This document shows positions 8,754 through 16,917 of a stretch of DNA of 64,000 nt, piece after piece. Origin of the DNA: Candidatus Gastranaerophilales bacterium. GTDB taxonomy: Bacteria; Cyanobacteriota; Vampirovibrionia; Gastranaerophilales; Gastranaerophilaceae. How positions within the stretch are numbered: position 1 is the stretch's first letter; each line of letters begins with the position of its first letter. The stretch covers positions 1-64,000 of the forward strand of contig CALUVH010000004.1 in NCBI GenBank assembly GCA_944324175.1, written 5' to 3'. A program made the translations under genes and the position numbers. The notes below the pieces were generated by a model, which worked only from the letters and a program-made list of their open reading frames with translations, searched no databases and was not told the DNA's origin.

Positions 8754-8809
8754 TGACGATGAGCTTGTACAATGTGCATAATGCAAATAATGTTCAGAAA
8801 TATCAACAC

Positions 8810-8832
8810 ACAGGTGCCTAATTGGCACCTGT
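8810..8832 (+). terminator. Hairpin after the second variable gene
   Basis: ACAGGTGCC / GGCACCTGT, a 9-bp stem with a 5-base loop, followed by TTTC. Same stem as at 1037..1062. Sequence between the stop codons and these hairpins is also similar in both copies. Confidence 0.6.
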
Positions 8833-8890
8833 TTCATCTTATGCATTAAAACCTTTAAAATGCGGTAATGACGCTTAAAAATATTTTGTT

Positions 8891-8949
8891 TTAAATGTTT
8901 TTATTAAATTGTTTTTTTGCTTTTCGAGGTAACTTTTGTTTGTTTTTAG
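8891..8949 (-). pseudogene. 3' remnant of a paralogue of the 9265..9984 gene
   Basis: On the minus strand this reads KNKQKLPRKAKKQFNKNI then stop, the same tail as the gene at 9265..9984 (one residue differs, other changes are silent). The match ends abruptly at 8949, exactly where the 31-base repeat begins. It looks like what is left of a tandem copy after deletion. Confidence 0.65.
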
Positions 8950-8979
8950 TTACTGTAGGTCGGATTTACCAATCCGACA
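8949..8979. repeat. 31-base palindromic repeat, copy 1
   Basis: Identical to 9046..9076. Its core is the inverted repeat GTCGGATT-TACC-AATCCGAC, REP-like in style. The two copies start 97 bases apart. Confidence 0.8.
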
Positions 8980-9029
8980 ATAAAAAATATGATAATAAAC
9001 TCGATAAGTCTGATAAAGGTATTTTTTAG

Positions 9030-9042
9030 AGCCTTCGGCTCA
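9030..9042. repeat. Small hairpin between the two repeats
   Basis: GAGCC-TTC-GGCTC, a 5-bp GC stem preceded by a T run. It could be a minus-strand-oriented or remnant terminator. Confidence 0.35.
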
Positions 9043-9045
9043 GCT

Positions 9046-9076
9046 GTTACTGTAGGTCGGATTTACCAATCCGACA
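9046..9076. repeat. 31-base palindromic repeat, copy 2
   Basis: Second identical copy of the REP-like palindrome; see 8949..8979. Confidence 0.8.
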
Positions 9077-9128
9077 GTAAAAAGAACTATAAAATAGGAT
9101 TGCATGTGACAAAAAACAATTCCAACAA

Positions 9129-9151
9129 ACAGGTGCCTATTAGGCACCTGT
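9129..9151. repeat. Third copy of the ACAGGTGCC palindrome
   Basis: ACAGGTGCCTA and TAGGCACCTGT form a perfect 11-bp inverted repeat around one base. It has the same core as the hairpins after both variable genes but no gene precedes it, so it may mark the end of a lost third target. The rest of 9152..9264 is strongly pyrimidine-rich on the plus strand with no gene seen. Confidence 0.6.
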
Positions 9152-9264
9152 ATTGATTTTAATTTATCCGTTTTCCCCTTTGTTTGTTGTCTTCCGCTTT
9201 TTCGTTGCATCCTACACCTCTTTCCTCTTCTCCCCCCCTTTTCAACAATTGCCTTTCCCTTATT

Positions 9265-9984
9265 TTAAATATTTTTATTAAATTGTTTTTTTGTTTTTCG
9301 AGGTAATTTTTGTTTGTTTTTAGGCTGTAATTTTTCTGCTTTTTCAGACAAATTAAGCATTTTATTTAGATTTTCGAATGGTTTTTGTGTATGTGCAATA
9401 ATTTTTAATCTTGCTTTTTCAATCCTGCGTGGGTTAAGAATGATTTCAGGGTGTTTTTCGCGTCTACTGATTTTAGGGAGTTCTCTTATGCTAACTTTTA
9501 TTTGTTGTGTTTCTTCAAGTTGTTTTTGCAGGAGTTTATCTACTTCGTACTCAGCTCTGTCCAGTATGTCGAATAAGTCTGATTTTCCGTATAACTTGGG
9601 ATCAAGACTTTGTCTGTAATGTTTATATAGATCGTTTGTTGGAAAAATATCGTTATGATTACCTTCTATAGGTAATGGATTTACTTCATATTTGCTAATC
9701 AGGTAGCCTTTTTTATCAATAGTTTTAATAGATAAGAGTTGTTTTGCTTTATCCGCAAGGTCAATAATTATATTGTTGGGGTTGTTCTGCTGCCTTTTTA
9801 TAATTAATTCTGAAAGTACAGACCAAAGCGGACGCTTGTGACCTTCGGGAATATTGGTATTTATAAACTCTGCATTGGAGGCTTTTACTGCTCTGTCTGC
9901 TTTTCTCAATAGTTTATGTGCTTCATTGGATACTATATATATTTGCCCAAAATTTGTTGTAGTTATTCTGTTTTCTATCTTCAT
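9265..9984 (-). CDS. Hypothetical protein, 239 aa
   Basis: No family recognised. The protein is soluble and basic, with an N-terminal beta-rich start (MKIENRITTTNFGQIYIVSN), a helical middle (LFDILDRAEYEVDKLLQKQLEE) and a very Lys-rich C-terminus (KNKQKLPRKTKKQFNKNI). It is a single minus-strand gene beside the repeat cluster, and a decayed copy of its 3' end lies at 8891..8949, so it belongs to a duplicating family. It shows no reverse-transcriptase motifs and does not look like a DGR accessory protein to me. Confidence 0.65.
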   Translation of the reverse strand: MKIENRITTTNFGQIYIVSNEAHKLLRKADRAVKASNAEFINTNIPEGHKRPLWSVLSELIIKRQQNNPNNIIIDLADKAKQLLSIKTIDKKGYLISKYEVNPLPIEGNHNDIFPTNDLYKHYRQSLDPKLYGKSDLFDILDRAEYEVDKLLQKQLEETQQIKVSIRELPKISRREKHPEIILNPRRIEKARLKIIAHTQKPFENLNKMLNLSEKAEKLQPKNKQKLPRKTKKQFNKNI

Positions 9985-10143
9985 ATCAGACCTCTGTTAT
10001 ATCTTTAACAGCCCTGAAAATTTTTTTTGCGTATTTACTCGATAAATCTATTTATATATTAAGTTTATGTAAAGTTGCTGGCAATAATTTATTTACTGGG
10101 TATAATTATTTCGTTACAGCTATTACGGTGGAAAAGAAAACTT

Positions 10144-10935
10144 ATGCAAAATACATTGGAAAGAAAAAGTATTAAAAATATTGATTTTAACTGTGATCTT
10201 GCACAGAGTTTCGGAATATATAAAAACAATTCAGAATTTAATTTACTGGATTATGTCAGTTCAGTGAATATCTCTTGCGGGTTTCACGCTGGCGATCCTT
10301 TGACAATAAAAAATGCGCTTTTAAAAGCAAAAGAAAAAAATGTTGTAGTTGGTGCGCATATTGGTTTTGATGATATTCAAGGGTTCGGATATCGTCCTAT
10401 TTCTTTGGATGAGGATGAATTGGAAGCTCTTGTTATATATCAGGTGGGTGCGCTGATGACTTTTGCAAAAAGTTTTAAGTTGGAAATTGAGCATGTAAGA
10501 CCTCATGGTGCGATGTATAAGCAGGCTGGAGAAGACTTTAATTTTGCTTGTACCATAGCTAAGGCTGTTAAGAAATGTTCTCAGTGGCTAGTCTATTATG
10601 GTGCTTCAGGTGATGTTACAGCTAAGGTTGGTGAATATCTTAATATACCGGTGGCACAGGAAATTTCTTTAAACAAGATATATAATATTGATGGTTCGGT
10701 TGATTATTCAACCAAAGATATTGAGAATACTGACACATCAGTTTCTCGATTAAAACTTTTATTATCAAATTCACAAGTGTACAACAATGAGGGTGGAAAA
10801 ACTGTTGTTGAAGCTGATACAATTCATTTTACGAACAGAATAGTGAATGCTCAAGAACTTGTGGTAAGAGCCAGAGAAATAGTCTCTCCTCTTCCTGTTA
10901 ATTATAAAAATGTTTGTGAGTCTGGCTGGGTATAA
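10144..10935 (+). CDS. pxpA: LamB/YcsF family, 5-oxoprolinase subunit A-like
   Basis: PxpA works with PxpBC in ATP-dependent cleavage of 5-oxoproline to glutamate. The 263 residues show the family signatures DFNCDLAQSFG, ISCGFHAGDP, VGAHIGFDDIQGFGYR and HVRPHGAMYKQ. The ATG at 10144, after a GGTGGA, gives the usual length of about 250. A longer frame from TTG at 10075 adds a hydrophobic stretch and is less likely. pxpB and pxpC are not adjacent; the next gene is yvcK, 14 bases on. The start of the motif reads DLAQS where DLGES is usual. Confidence 0.85.
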   Translation: MQNTLERKSIKNIDFNCDLAQSFGIYKNNSEFNLLDYVSSVNISCGFHAGDPLTIKNALLKAKEKNVVVGAHIGFDDIQGFGYRPISLDEDELEALVIYQVGALMTFAKSFKLEIEHVRPHGAMYKQAGEDFNFACTIAKAVKKCSQWLVYYGASGDVTAKVGEYLNIPVAQEISLNKIYNIDGSVDYSTKDIENTDTSVSRLKLLLSNSQVYNNEGGKTVVEADTIHFTNRIVNAQELVVRAREIVSPLPVNYKNVCESGWV

Positions 10936-10949
10936 GGTAAAAGATAGGA

Positions 10950-12305
10950 ATGATGATGAAATTAAGAAATAATGTAAAAATTCCGCAGGATGCAAGATGG
11001 TTAATTCCGGGGTTGCAAGTTAAAAGATGGTTTATGCTGATATTTCTGGGAGCAGCGATGATTACTCTTGGAATATTGATTTTGATAGATATTAAGCCAA
11101 TATTTTATACGATGGAATTTATTAGAAAACTTGCTGAGCATGCATCTACTGAATGGTTGGCTTTTTCAATTATCACTCTTGGCGGTGCAATATTTTTCAA
11201 GGGTTGGGAAAAGACAAACTTGTCAATTTTAGATGGCAAAGATAACCAGACTCTTTTGGAAGCACTTTATAGAAGAAGAAAGTTAAACCGAGGTCCTAAA
11301 ATTGTTGCTGTTGGCGGTGGAACAGGGCTTTCAATGCTTTTGAGAGGGATTAAACATGTCACAAATAACGTAACCGCAGTTGTTACAGTGGGGGACGACG
11401 GCGGTAGTTCAGGGCGTTTGCGCGAAGAAATGGGAATGTTGCCTCCTGGTGATATAAGAAACTGTATTGCAGCTTTAGCTGATGATGAAGATTTGATTAC
11501 AAAGTTATTCCAATATCGTTTCAAATCAGGAGAAGGTCTTGAGGGGCACAGTTTCGGGAATTTATTCCTTACTGCACTTTGCTCAATCACTGGTGATATG
11601 GTTCGTGCAGTAAAAGAATCATCAAATGTATTGTCAATACGTGGTCGTGTCTTGCCATCTACTCTTGATGATATGAAACTTGTTGCAGAAATGGAAGATG
11701 GAAGGATCATCCATGGGGAATCTAATATCCCTGAAGCTCATGGCAGAATTAAAAGACTTTACACCGATCCTGAAAATTGTAAGGCCTTGTCTGATGTTAT
11801 TTCAGCAATTAAAGACGCAGAATTGATTATTTTAGGACCTGGAAGTCTATATACTAGTGTTATACCAAATCTTTTGATAAAAGAAATTTCAGAAGAAATC
11901 GCAAAATCGACTGCGAAAAAAATCTATGTGTGTAACATAATGACACAACCCGGAGAGACTGATGGATATGCTGTATCAGACCATTTAAAAGCTCTTATCG
12001 GTCATGCTGGTGATGAAAAAATTGTTGAAGCTGTATTAGTTAATGATTATTTACCTAATAATCTTGCTCAAAAGTATCAGCAGTCCGGCTCTTTCCCTGT
12101 AAAAGTTGATGTGGAAAATATTAAAAAACTCGGGATTAAATTGTATTCTAAAAAATTGATAGAAGATAGTAAAGAAGGACTTGTAAGACACAGTTCTAAT
12201 CGTGTTGCTAGAGCTATTTATGCTTGGTATAAAAAAGAGCATAAGCATGATAAAACGTTATTTTTTACTGCAAAAGAAGTAGAAAAACAGGACTGTAAAT
12301 TATAA
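10950..12305 (+). CDS. YvcK/CofD-like protein with two N-terminal membrane helices
   Basis: 451 residues. Two hydrophobic segments (about 28-46 and 68-87) precede a CofD-like Rossmann domain with VAVGGGTGLSMLLRGIK, TVGDDGGSSGRLREEMG and LPPGDIRNCIAAL. Family members (gluconeogenesis factor YvcK/YbhK) bind UDP-sugars and influence cell-wall precursor supply. The membrane extension resembles cyanobacterial versions as I recall them. The stop overlaps the panB start (TAATG), so it is co-transcribed with the pantothenate genes. Confidence 0.9.
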   Translation: MMMKLRNNVKIPQDARWLIPGLQVKRWFMLIFLGAAMITLGILILIDIKPIFYTMEFIRKLAEHASTEWLAFSIITLGGAIFFKGWEKTNLSILDGKDNQTLLEALYRRRKLNRGPKIVAVGGGTGLSMLLRGIKHVTNNVTAVVTVGDDGGSSGRLREEMGMLPPGDIRNCIAALADDEDLITKLFQYRFKSGEGLEGHSFGNLFLTALCSITGDMVRAVKESSNVLSIRGRVLPSTLDDMKLVAEMEDGRIIHGESNIPEAHGRIKRLYTDPENCKALSDVISAIKDAELIILGPGSLYTSVIPNLLIKEISEEIAKSTAKKIYVCNIMTQPGETDGYAVSDHLKALIGHAGDEKIVEAVLVNDYLPNNLAQKYQQSGSFPVKVDVENIKKLGIKLYSKKLIEDSKEGLVRHSSNRVARAIYAWYKKEHKHDKTLFFTAKEVEKQDCKL

Positions 12306-13180
12306 TGGTAAAAAAAATTACAACAACTACAATTCAAAAAATTAAAGACAATAATCAGAGATTTTCTATGCTTACTGCGTATGATTATTCAACAGCAAAA
12401 TACATAGATGAAGCCGGTATTGATGTGATTTTAGTAGGCGATAGTTTGGCAATGACTGCACTTGGTTACGAGACTACACATTCAGTCGGTGTTGAAGAGA
12501 TGAAAATTTTTACAAAGGCAGTAGCAAAAGGTGTAAAGCATGCAATGGTTGTAACGGATATGCCTTTTATGAGCTATCATATTGATATTGCTGACGCAGT
12601 TAAAAATTGTGGTGAGATGATTAAAATTGGTGCAAATGCTGTGAAAATTGAGGGCGCAAATGATTATATTTTTACTTTAATAAGGCGTTTGGTAGGTTCA
12701 GGAATACCGGTTATGGGGCATGTTGGTTTCACTCCTCAGTTTTTAAATACAATAGGTGGATATAATATTCAGGGAAAAAATTTTGAAAATACCGAAAAAA
12801 TTCTTGCTCAAGCAGTTGAACTTGAAAAAGCTGGTGTATTTGCTATTGTTTTGGAAATGGTTCCAGAAGAAAGCGCAAAGTATATTGGTGATAATTTGAA
12901 AGTCCCCGTAATTTCTTGCGGTGCGGGAAGATATTGTACGGGGCAGGTTATGGTATGTGATGATCTATTTGGAAAATTTTCCGAATTTAAACCAAAATTT
13001 GCACGACGTTACGGTGATATGAAATCATTAATTTTAGAGTGTGCAAGTAAATTTAATGAAGATGTTAAATCTGGTAATTATCCAAATGATGATGAAGTTT
13101 TTAATTTAAGTGGAGATGAGTTGGAAAAGTTTTTGAGTGAAACTAAATTCACTAAAACTTCGGGAGATAAATTATGTTAG
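12305..13180 (+). CDS. panB: 3-methyl-2-oxobutanoate hydroxymethyltransferase
   Basis: First committed step of pantothenate synthesis: 5,10-methylenetetrahydrofolate plus ketoisovalerate gives ketopantoate. 291 residues, slightly long for the family. Signatures: MLTAYDYSTAKYIDEAG, VILVGDSLAMTALGYETTHS with the metal-binding Asp, VKIEGAND, GHVGFTPQ, and IVLEMVPEESAKYI with the catalytic Glu. The gene overlaps yvcK by 1 base and panC by 7 bases, a tight operon. Confidence 0.97.
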   Translation: MVKKITTTTIQKIKDNNQRFSMLTAYDYSTAKYIDEAGIDVILVGDSLAMTALGYETTHSVGVEEMKIFTKAVAKGVKHAMVVTDMPFMSYHIDIADAVKNCGEMIKIGANAVKIEGANDYIFTLIRRLVGSGIPVMGHVGFTPQFLNTIGGYNIQGKNFENTEKILAQAVELEKAGVFAIVLEMVPEESAKYIGDNLKVPVISCGAGRYCTGQVMVCDDLFGKFSEFKPKFARRYGDMKSLILECASKFNEDVKSGNYPNDDEVFNLSGDELEKFLSETKFTKTSGDKLC

Positions 13181-14028
13181 TCCATACGATAAATGAAGTG
13201 AGAGAATGTATAAAAAAATGGAAAAAAGAAGGACTTACAGTTGGACTTGTTCCTACTATGGGTGCCTTACACAACGGACATTTAAGTCTAATTAAAAAAA
13301 GTGTAGAAAAGTGTGACAAGACGGTGGTCTCAGTTTTTGTTAATCCTATCCAATTTTGTCCCGGTGAGGATCTTGATAAGTATCCAAGAACGCTAGAGGC
13401 TGATGAAAAACTCTGTCAAAATGCAGGGGTAGATATTGTGTTTGCACCCTCTCCAAAGGAGATGTATGGCGAAGGTCATATTTTGTCAAATGACTTTTTA
13501 ACTTACGTGGTCCCTCCTTTCTTTTATGTAGACAAACTTTGCGGAAAGTCCCGTGTTGGTCATTTTGATGGGGTATGTACTGTTGTTAATAAATTATTCA
13601 ATATAGTTCAACCTGATTATGCGTTTTTTGGACAAAAAGATGCTCAGCAGCTTATCATAATTAAAAAAATGGTAAAAGATTTGAATATACCGGTAGAAAT
13701 CATTCCTTGTCCGATTGTTAGAGAAGAAAGTGGCCTTGCATTGAGCTCTAGGAATAAGTATTTGTCAGAAACTGATAAAAAAGAAGCATTAGCGTTAAGT
13801 AAAATTTTATTCAATATTAAAGCTTGCTATGATAAAGGAATAAAAGATGTGGATGCATTGTCTGAGACAGCATACGGCTTTTTGAATGAACATCATTCAC
13901 TAGAGTATTTAGAATTTAGGGATAAAGAAAATCTTGAACAGAAAACTCTAGCTGATGATAATACGCAAGTCTTTATTGCTTTGAGGATAGGAAGTGTAAG
14001 ACTGATTGATAATATTTTGTTAGGTTAA
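13174..14028 (+). CDS. panC: Pantoate-beta-alanine ligase
   Basis: Joins pantoate and beta-alanine with ATP to make pantothenate. 284 residues, normal length. The HIGH-like motif is PTMGALHNGHLSLI (about 28-41), followed by SVFVNPIQF, FFGQKDAQQL and the KMSKS-like SSRNKYLS. Start ATG at 13174 lies inside the end of panB, suggesting coupled translation. The beta-alanine supplier panD is in this window at 51.5 kb. Confidence 0.97.
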   Translation: MLVHTINEVRECIKKWKKEGLTVGLVPTMGALHNGHLSLIKKSVEKCDKTVVSVFVNPIQFCPGEDLDKYPRTLEADEKLCQNAGVDIVFAPSPKEMYGEGHILSNDFLTYVVPPFFYVDKLCGKSRVGHFDGVCTVVNKLFNIVQPDYAFFGQKDAQQLIIIKKMVKDLNIPVEIIPCPIVREESGLALSSRNKYLSETDKKEALALSKILFNIKACYDKGIKDVDALSETAYGFLNEHHSLEYLEFRDKENLEQKTLADDNTQVFIALRIGSVRLIDNILLG

Positions 14029-14041
14029 TGAGGTTTTAAAC

Positions 14042-14962
14042 ATGTTGAATTTTTACTATGCACAAAAGAAAATGTGGCAAATTTTGATACATTTGGTGTT
14101 TATAATCCAGATTTTTTTGTTCGGTGTAATTCTTTTGGTTACATTACATTGGTTTTTGGAGCTTGTAAATCAACAGTTTTTACAATTTGTACAGCCGATG
14201 TCAGATTTTGTGTCAGGGCTTATTAAAATATTTTACAAGCGTATGATTGAAATCGGTGGAGTAAAATTAGATGGGTCCATCTTATTATTTGATATAATTG
14301 CGATTCTTTTGATTTTTGGTGGAGCTCAATTACGTGACTTTTTTCAAAAACAGATTACTAAAATTGATATCATCATAGACAAAGTTGCGAGAGATCAGGA
14401 GGAACTTTTTAATAAAAAATTACAAGAGGATTATGAAAAACAACTATTGAAAAATTCTAATATCGGAATTTTGATTACTTATAGCCTAAAAAATGTTTTA
14501 GGAAATGCCTTTTGGTCTGAGCCGAGTAACGATTTGGTTGGAAATAAGCAAAAAGAAGTTGATAAACAAATTTATTATGCACTTTCAAAATTAAATGGTT
14601 GTAAGGTCGCAAAAACCGGTTCGCAGTTTTTGATATTGTGTTCAGATTTTGAAAAAATTGACTTTATATTGGATTATTTGAAAAAGTTGTTAGCTAAAAT
14701 TGATGAATATGTGTTAAAAAGTCAGATGACGCTCACTACTTATGTTGCACTTGAACCGTATGATAACAAGACTAATATGAAAAAAGTCTTTACCATACTG
14801 AATAAAATGCTTTCTTTGAAGATGCCCGATGAAATTATTTGCCTTGGAAATTTCCAGCTGCGCTATGAGTTTTTGAAAAAGCAGAACTATCATTTTGTAC
14901 TAAAAGGTACATATTCTATTGAAGATAATGACAAGGTTTGGGCATTGGTTAAGAAAAATTAA
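14042..14962 (+). CDS. Hypothetical membrane protein, 306 aa
   Basis: Family not recognised. Two hydrophobic segments lie near 14-40 and 80-98, followed by a charged helical linker (about 105-140) and a cytosolic alpha/beta domain containing CKVAKTGSQFLILCSDFEK. That stretch weakly recalls nucleotide-cyclase-like folds (TG-x-x-F-L-I), but no catalytic residues are evident, so this is a hint only. It follows panC by 13 bases and is probably the last gene of that operon. Confidence 0.65.
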   Translation: MLNFYYAQKKMWQILIHLVFIIQIFLFGVILLVTLHWFLELVNQQFLQFVQPMSDFVSGLIKIFYKRMIEIGGVKLDGSILLFDIIAILLIFGGAQLRDFFQKQITKIDIIIDKVARDQEELFNKKLQEDYEKQLLKNSNIGILITYSLKNVLGNAFWSEPSNDLVGNKQKEVDKQIYYALSKLNGCKVAKTGSQFLILCSDFEKIDFILDYLKKLLAKIDEYVLKSQMTLTTYVALEPYDNKTNMKKVFTILNKMLSLKMPDEIICLGNFQLRYEFLKKQNYHFVLKGTYSIEDNDKVWALVKKN

Positions 14963-14970
14963 TATATCTA

Positions 14971-14999
14971 TTGATTTTTATTTTTTTTATTGATACTAT
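14971..14999 (+). promoter_or_regulatory. Promoter of rplJ-rplL
   Basis: TTGATT and TACTAT with a 17-base spacer, directly before the L10 leader. Prediction from box match. Confidence 0.5.
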
Positions 15000-15008
15000 T
15001 AGAGTATG

Positions 15009-15100
15009 ACCGCAGACAGTAAGCGGAGTGGTGCGGAAATTCAGTAAGAATGATTTGAATAAATAGTGCGCTCCTTAATATATCAGCTTACCGAGGTTAC
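15009..15100 (+). ncRNA. Ribosomal protein L10 leader
   Basis: This stretch has the hallmarks of the L10 leader: GACAGTAAGC pairs through GTAAGC (15019..15024) with GCTTAC (15086..15091), and contains the conserved CTCCTTAATAT...ACCGAGG element. In other bacteria the L10(L12)4 complex binds this leader to repress its own synthesis. A second, A/T-rich folded part with a T run (about 15105..15175) could be a linked attenuator. Confidence 0.8.
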
Positions 15101-15213
15101 ACAAAAGTCGAAATATATTGCTGTGTAAGATTTTGCGGTTTAGGTACATATTGCAAAGTCTTTTTTGTATGTGTGCAAAAAATAGGTCGATAATATAAAA
15201 AAGGAGCTTAAAA

Positions 15214-15735
15214 ATGGCAACAAAAGCATTTAAATCAGAAAAAATAGATGCAATAAAGTCAAAAGTTGAAAAAGCCCAAGTCGCTATCTTAACAGAATAC
15301 AAAGGTTATAGTGTAGAAGAAATTACCAAATTGAGACGTGCTATCCAAAAAGATGGCGGTGATTATATGGTAACCAAAAACACTTTAGCTAAATTGGCTG
15401 TTAAGGGCACAGAGTATGAAGTTCTTGCTGATCTTTTAAAAGGACCTGTAGCTATTGCTTTTGGTTTTGAAGATCAAGTTAGCCCTGCAAAGGCAGTTGC
15501 TAAATTTATCAAAGAATCAAAAAAAGGTGCTATTTTAGGTGGAGCTTTGGATGGCAAATTATTGTCAGCTAAAGAGGCAGAAGATTTATCAAAATTGCCT
15601 TCAAAAGAAGAACTTTATGCAAAAATTCTTGGTTCAATCAACTCTCCAGCGTCTGGTATTGCAAACTCTATCAACGCAGTTATGGCACAACTTACACGTG
15701 CTATGGCAGCTGTTAGAGATCAAAAAACAGCGTAG
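15214..15735 (+). CDS. rplJ: 50S ribosomal protein L10
   Basis: L10 anchors the L7/L12 stalk on the large ribosomal subunit. 173 residues, normal length, with KAQVAILTEYKGYSVEEITKLR split across the N-terminal domain, KNTLAKLAVKGTEYEVL and the Gly-rich KKGAILGGALDGKLL. Start ATG follows AAGGAGC. Here rplJ-rplL form a two-gene unit with its own leader, about 9 kb from rplK-rplA. Confidence 0.98.
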   Translation: MATKAFKSEKIDAIKSKVEKAQVAILTEYKGYSVEEITKLRRAIQKDGGDYMVTKNTLAKLAVKGTEYEVLADLLKGPVAIAFGFEDQVSPAKAVAKFIKESKKGAILGGALDGKLLSAKEAEDLSKLPSKEELYAKILGSINSPASGIANSINAVMAQLTRAMAAVRDQKTA

Positions 15736-15852
15736 TTGGATTATTGCATAGAAGCTAATTTGTAATACAAAGTTTGGACTCACTTTGTAAAAGAAAAAAG
15801 AGTTCACAAAACTTACGAAATTACACAAAATAAAATTATAAGGAGAAAAACA

Positions 15853-16227
15853 ATGAGTAATGTAGAAACAATTTTAGAATCAATTGAAAAATTAACTTTG
15901 TTGGAAGCAGCAGAATTAGTTAAAGCTATGGAAGAAAAATTCGGTGTATCAGCAGCAGCACCTGTAGCAGTAGCAGCAGCTCCTGCAGCAGCTGGTGAAG
16001 CAGCTGCAGAAGAAGCATCTGAAGTTAACGTTATCTTGGCTTCAGCTGGTGCTAACAAAATTGCTGTATTGAAAGAAGTTCGTGCTATCACAGGTCTTGG
16101 CTTGAAAGAAGCTAAAGATTTAGTTGACGGTGCTCCTAAAGCTGTTAAAGAAGGCATCAAAAAAGAAGATGCTGAAGCTATCAAAAAACAACTTGAAGCA
16201 GCTGGTGCTACTGTTGAAATCAAGTAG
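15853..16227 (+). CDS. rplL: 50S ribosomal protein L7/L12
   Basis: Stalk protein that recruits translation factors. 124 residues: N-terminal dimer domain, Ala-rich hinge (about 35-57) and the C-terminal domain with [19 protein letters not shown] and [16 protein letters not shown]. Start follows AAGGAG. A 28-base perfect palindrome with a T run ends the unit. Confidence 0.98.
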   Translation: MSNVETILESIEKLTLLEAAELVKAMEEKFGVSAAAPVAVAAAPAAAGEAAAEEASEVNVILASAGANKIAVLKEVRAITGLGLKEAKDLVDGAPKAVKEGIKKEDAEAIKKQLEAAGATVEIK

Positions 16228-16252
16228 TCGATTTCTCAAAGATAAATTCTTT

Positions 16253-16283
16253 AAAGGGTCTTCAAATTTGAAGACCCTTTTTT
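16253..16283. terminator. Bidirectional terminator after rplL
   Basis: AAAGGGTCTTCAAA / TTTGAAGACCCTTT is a perfect inverted repeat followed by T's. It serves rplL and probably the convergent nuclease gene, whose stop is at 16282. Confidence 0.9.
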
Positions 16284-16917
16284 AATAACAAATTTTTCTA
16301 TATTCACAAAAATCACATTTTTTTGTATGCGTAATTTCTTCAGGAGGGATGAGTTTCGAGATTTTATTACATGCTGTAATTATTGCTATTTCGTATAATT
16401 TTTCTAATTCATCGTTAAAATCTACAACGTGATTTTGATTGTTTTTGAGGTCGATATATACAAATTTTAAATTTTTAACATCGGGATATAGTTTAGATAC
16501 GCAGAGTAAGTATATCATAGTTTGAAAATCTTGTTTCGGTTTTTGAGGGATTGCTCCTGTTTTGTAGTCGAGGATGTATAATGAATCATCATCATGCATT
16601 AGTGCATCTAGTCTTCCGCCAATCCAATAATCCCCAATTTTACAAGATAGGTTATATTCTGAGTTTACATAATGTTTTTGAAAATATATGTTAGATTTTA
16701 AGGTATTCCATATCTTTCTTTCAACCTCACCTAGTGCAGGTTCAAGTTTTTCGATATTGTCGCCTCTTAGGTAGTAGTGAGCTAAAGCATGAACTTTTTT
16801 CCCCCTTTCAAACCAGCCGGATTTTTGTGGGGGTGAAATTTTTTCTACATATCTAAAAATGTATTTTTGTGGACAATCCAAAAATGTTTTTAGCATGTTA
16901 GGTGAAAAAATTAACAT
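16282..16917 (-). CDS. RecB/Cas4-type PD-(D/E)XK nuclease
   Basis: 211 residues. Motifs: FSPNMLKTFLDCPQKYIFRY near the start (first cluster Cys), RGKKVHALAHYYL (motif with His), WIGGRLDALM (metal Asp), LYILDYKTG (catalytic D-x-K) and QTMIYLL. The C-terminal CDFCEYRKIC completes a four-Cys iron-sulfur cluster as in AddB and Cas4. It overlaps the giant helicase gene by 7 bases, so the two probably form one helicase-nuclease for double-strand break processing. Confidence 0.85.
   Translation of the reverse strand: MLIFSPNMLKTFLDCPQKYIFRYVEKISPPQKSGWFERGKKVHALAHYYLRGDNIEKLEPALGEVERKIWNTLKSNIYFQKHYVNSEYNLSCKIGDYWIGGRLDALMHDDDSLYILDYKTGAIPQKPKQDFQTMIYLLCVSKLYPDVKNLKFVYIDLKNNQNHVVDFNDELEKLYEIAIITACNKISKLIPPEEITHTKKCDFCEYRKICY

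Noticed and set aside
9265-9984. DGR accessory protein (Avd-like) or reverse transcriptase
   Set aside because: The protein has no RT motif such as YxDD and its length and composition do not resemble Avd.
10075-10143. Longer start for the PxpA-like gene
   Set aside because: It needs a TTG start and adds a hydrophobic stretch not found in this cytosolic family; ATG 10144 gives normal length.
15813-16223. Minus-strand open frame opposite rplL
   Set aside because: Ala-rich antisense shadow of rplL caused by its codon bias; no ribosome site.
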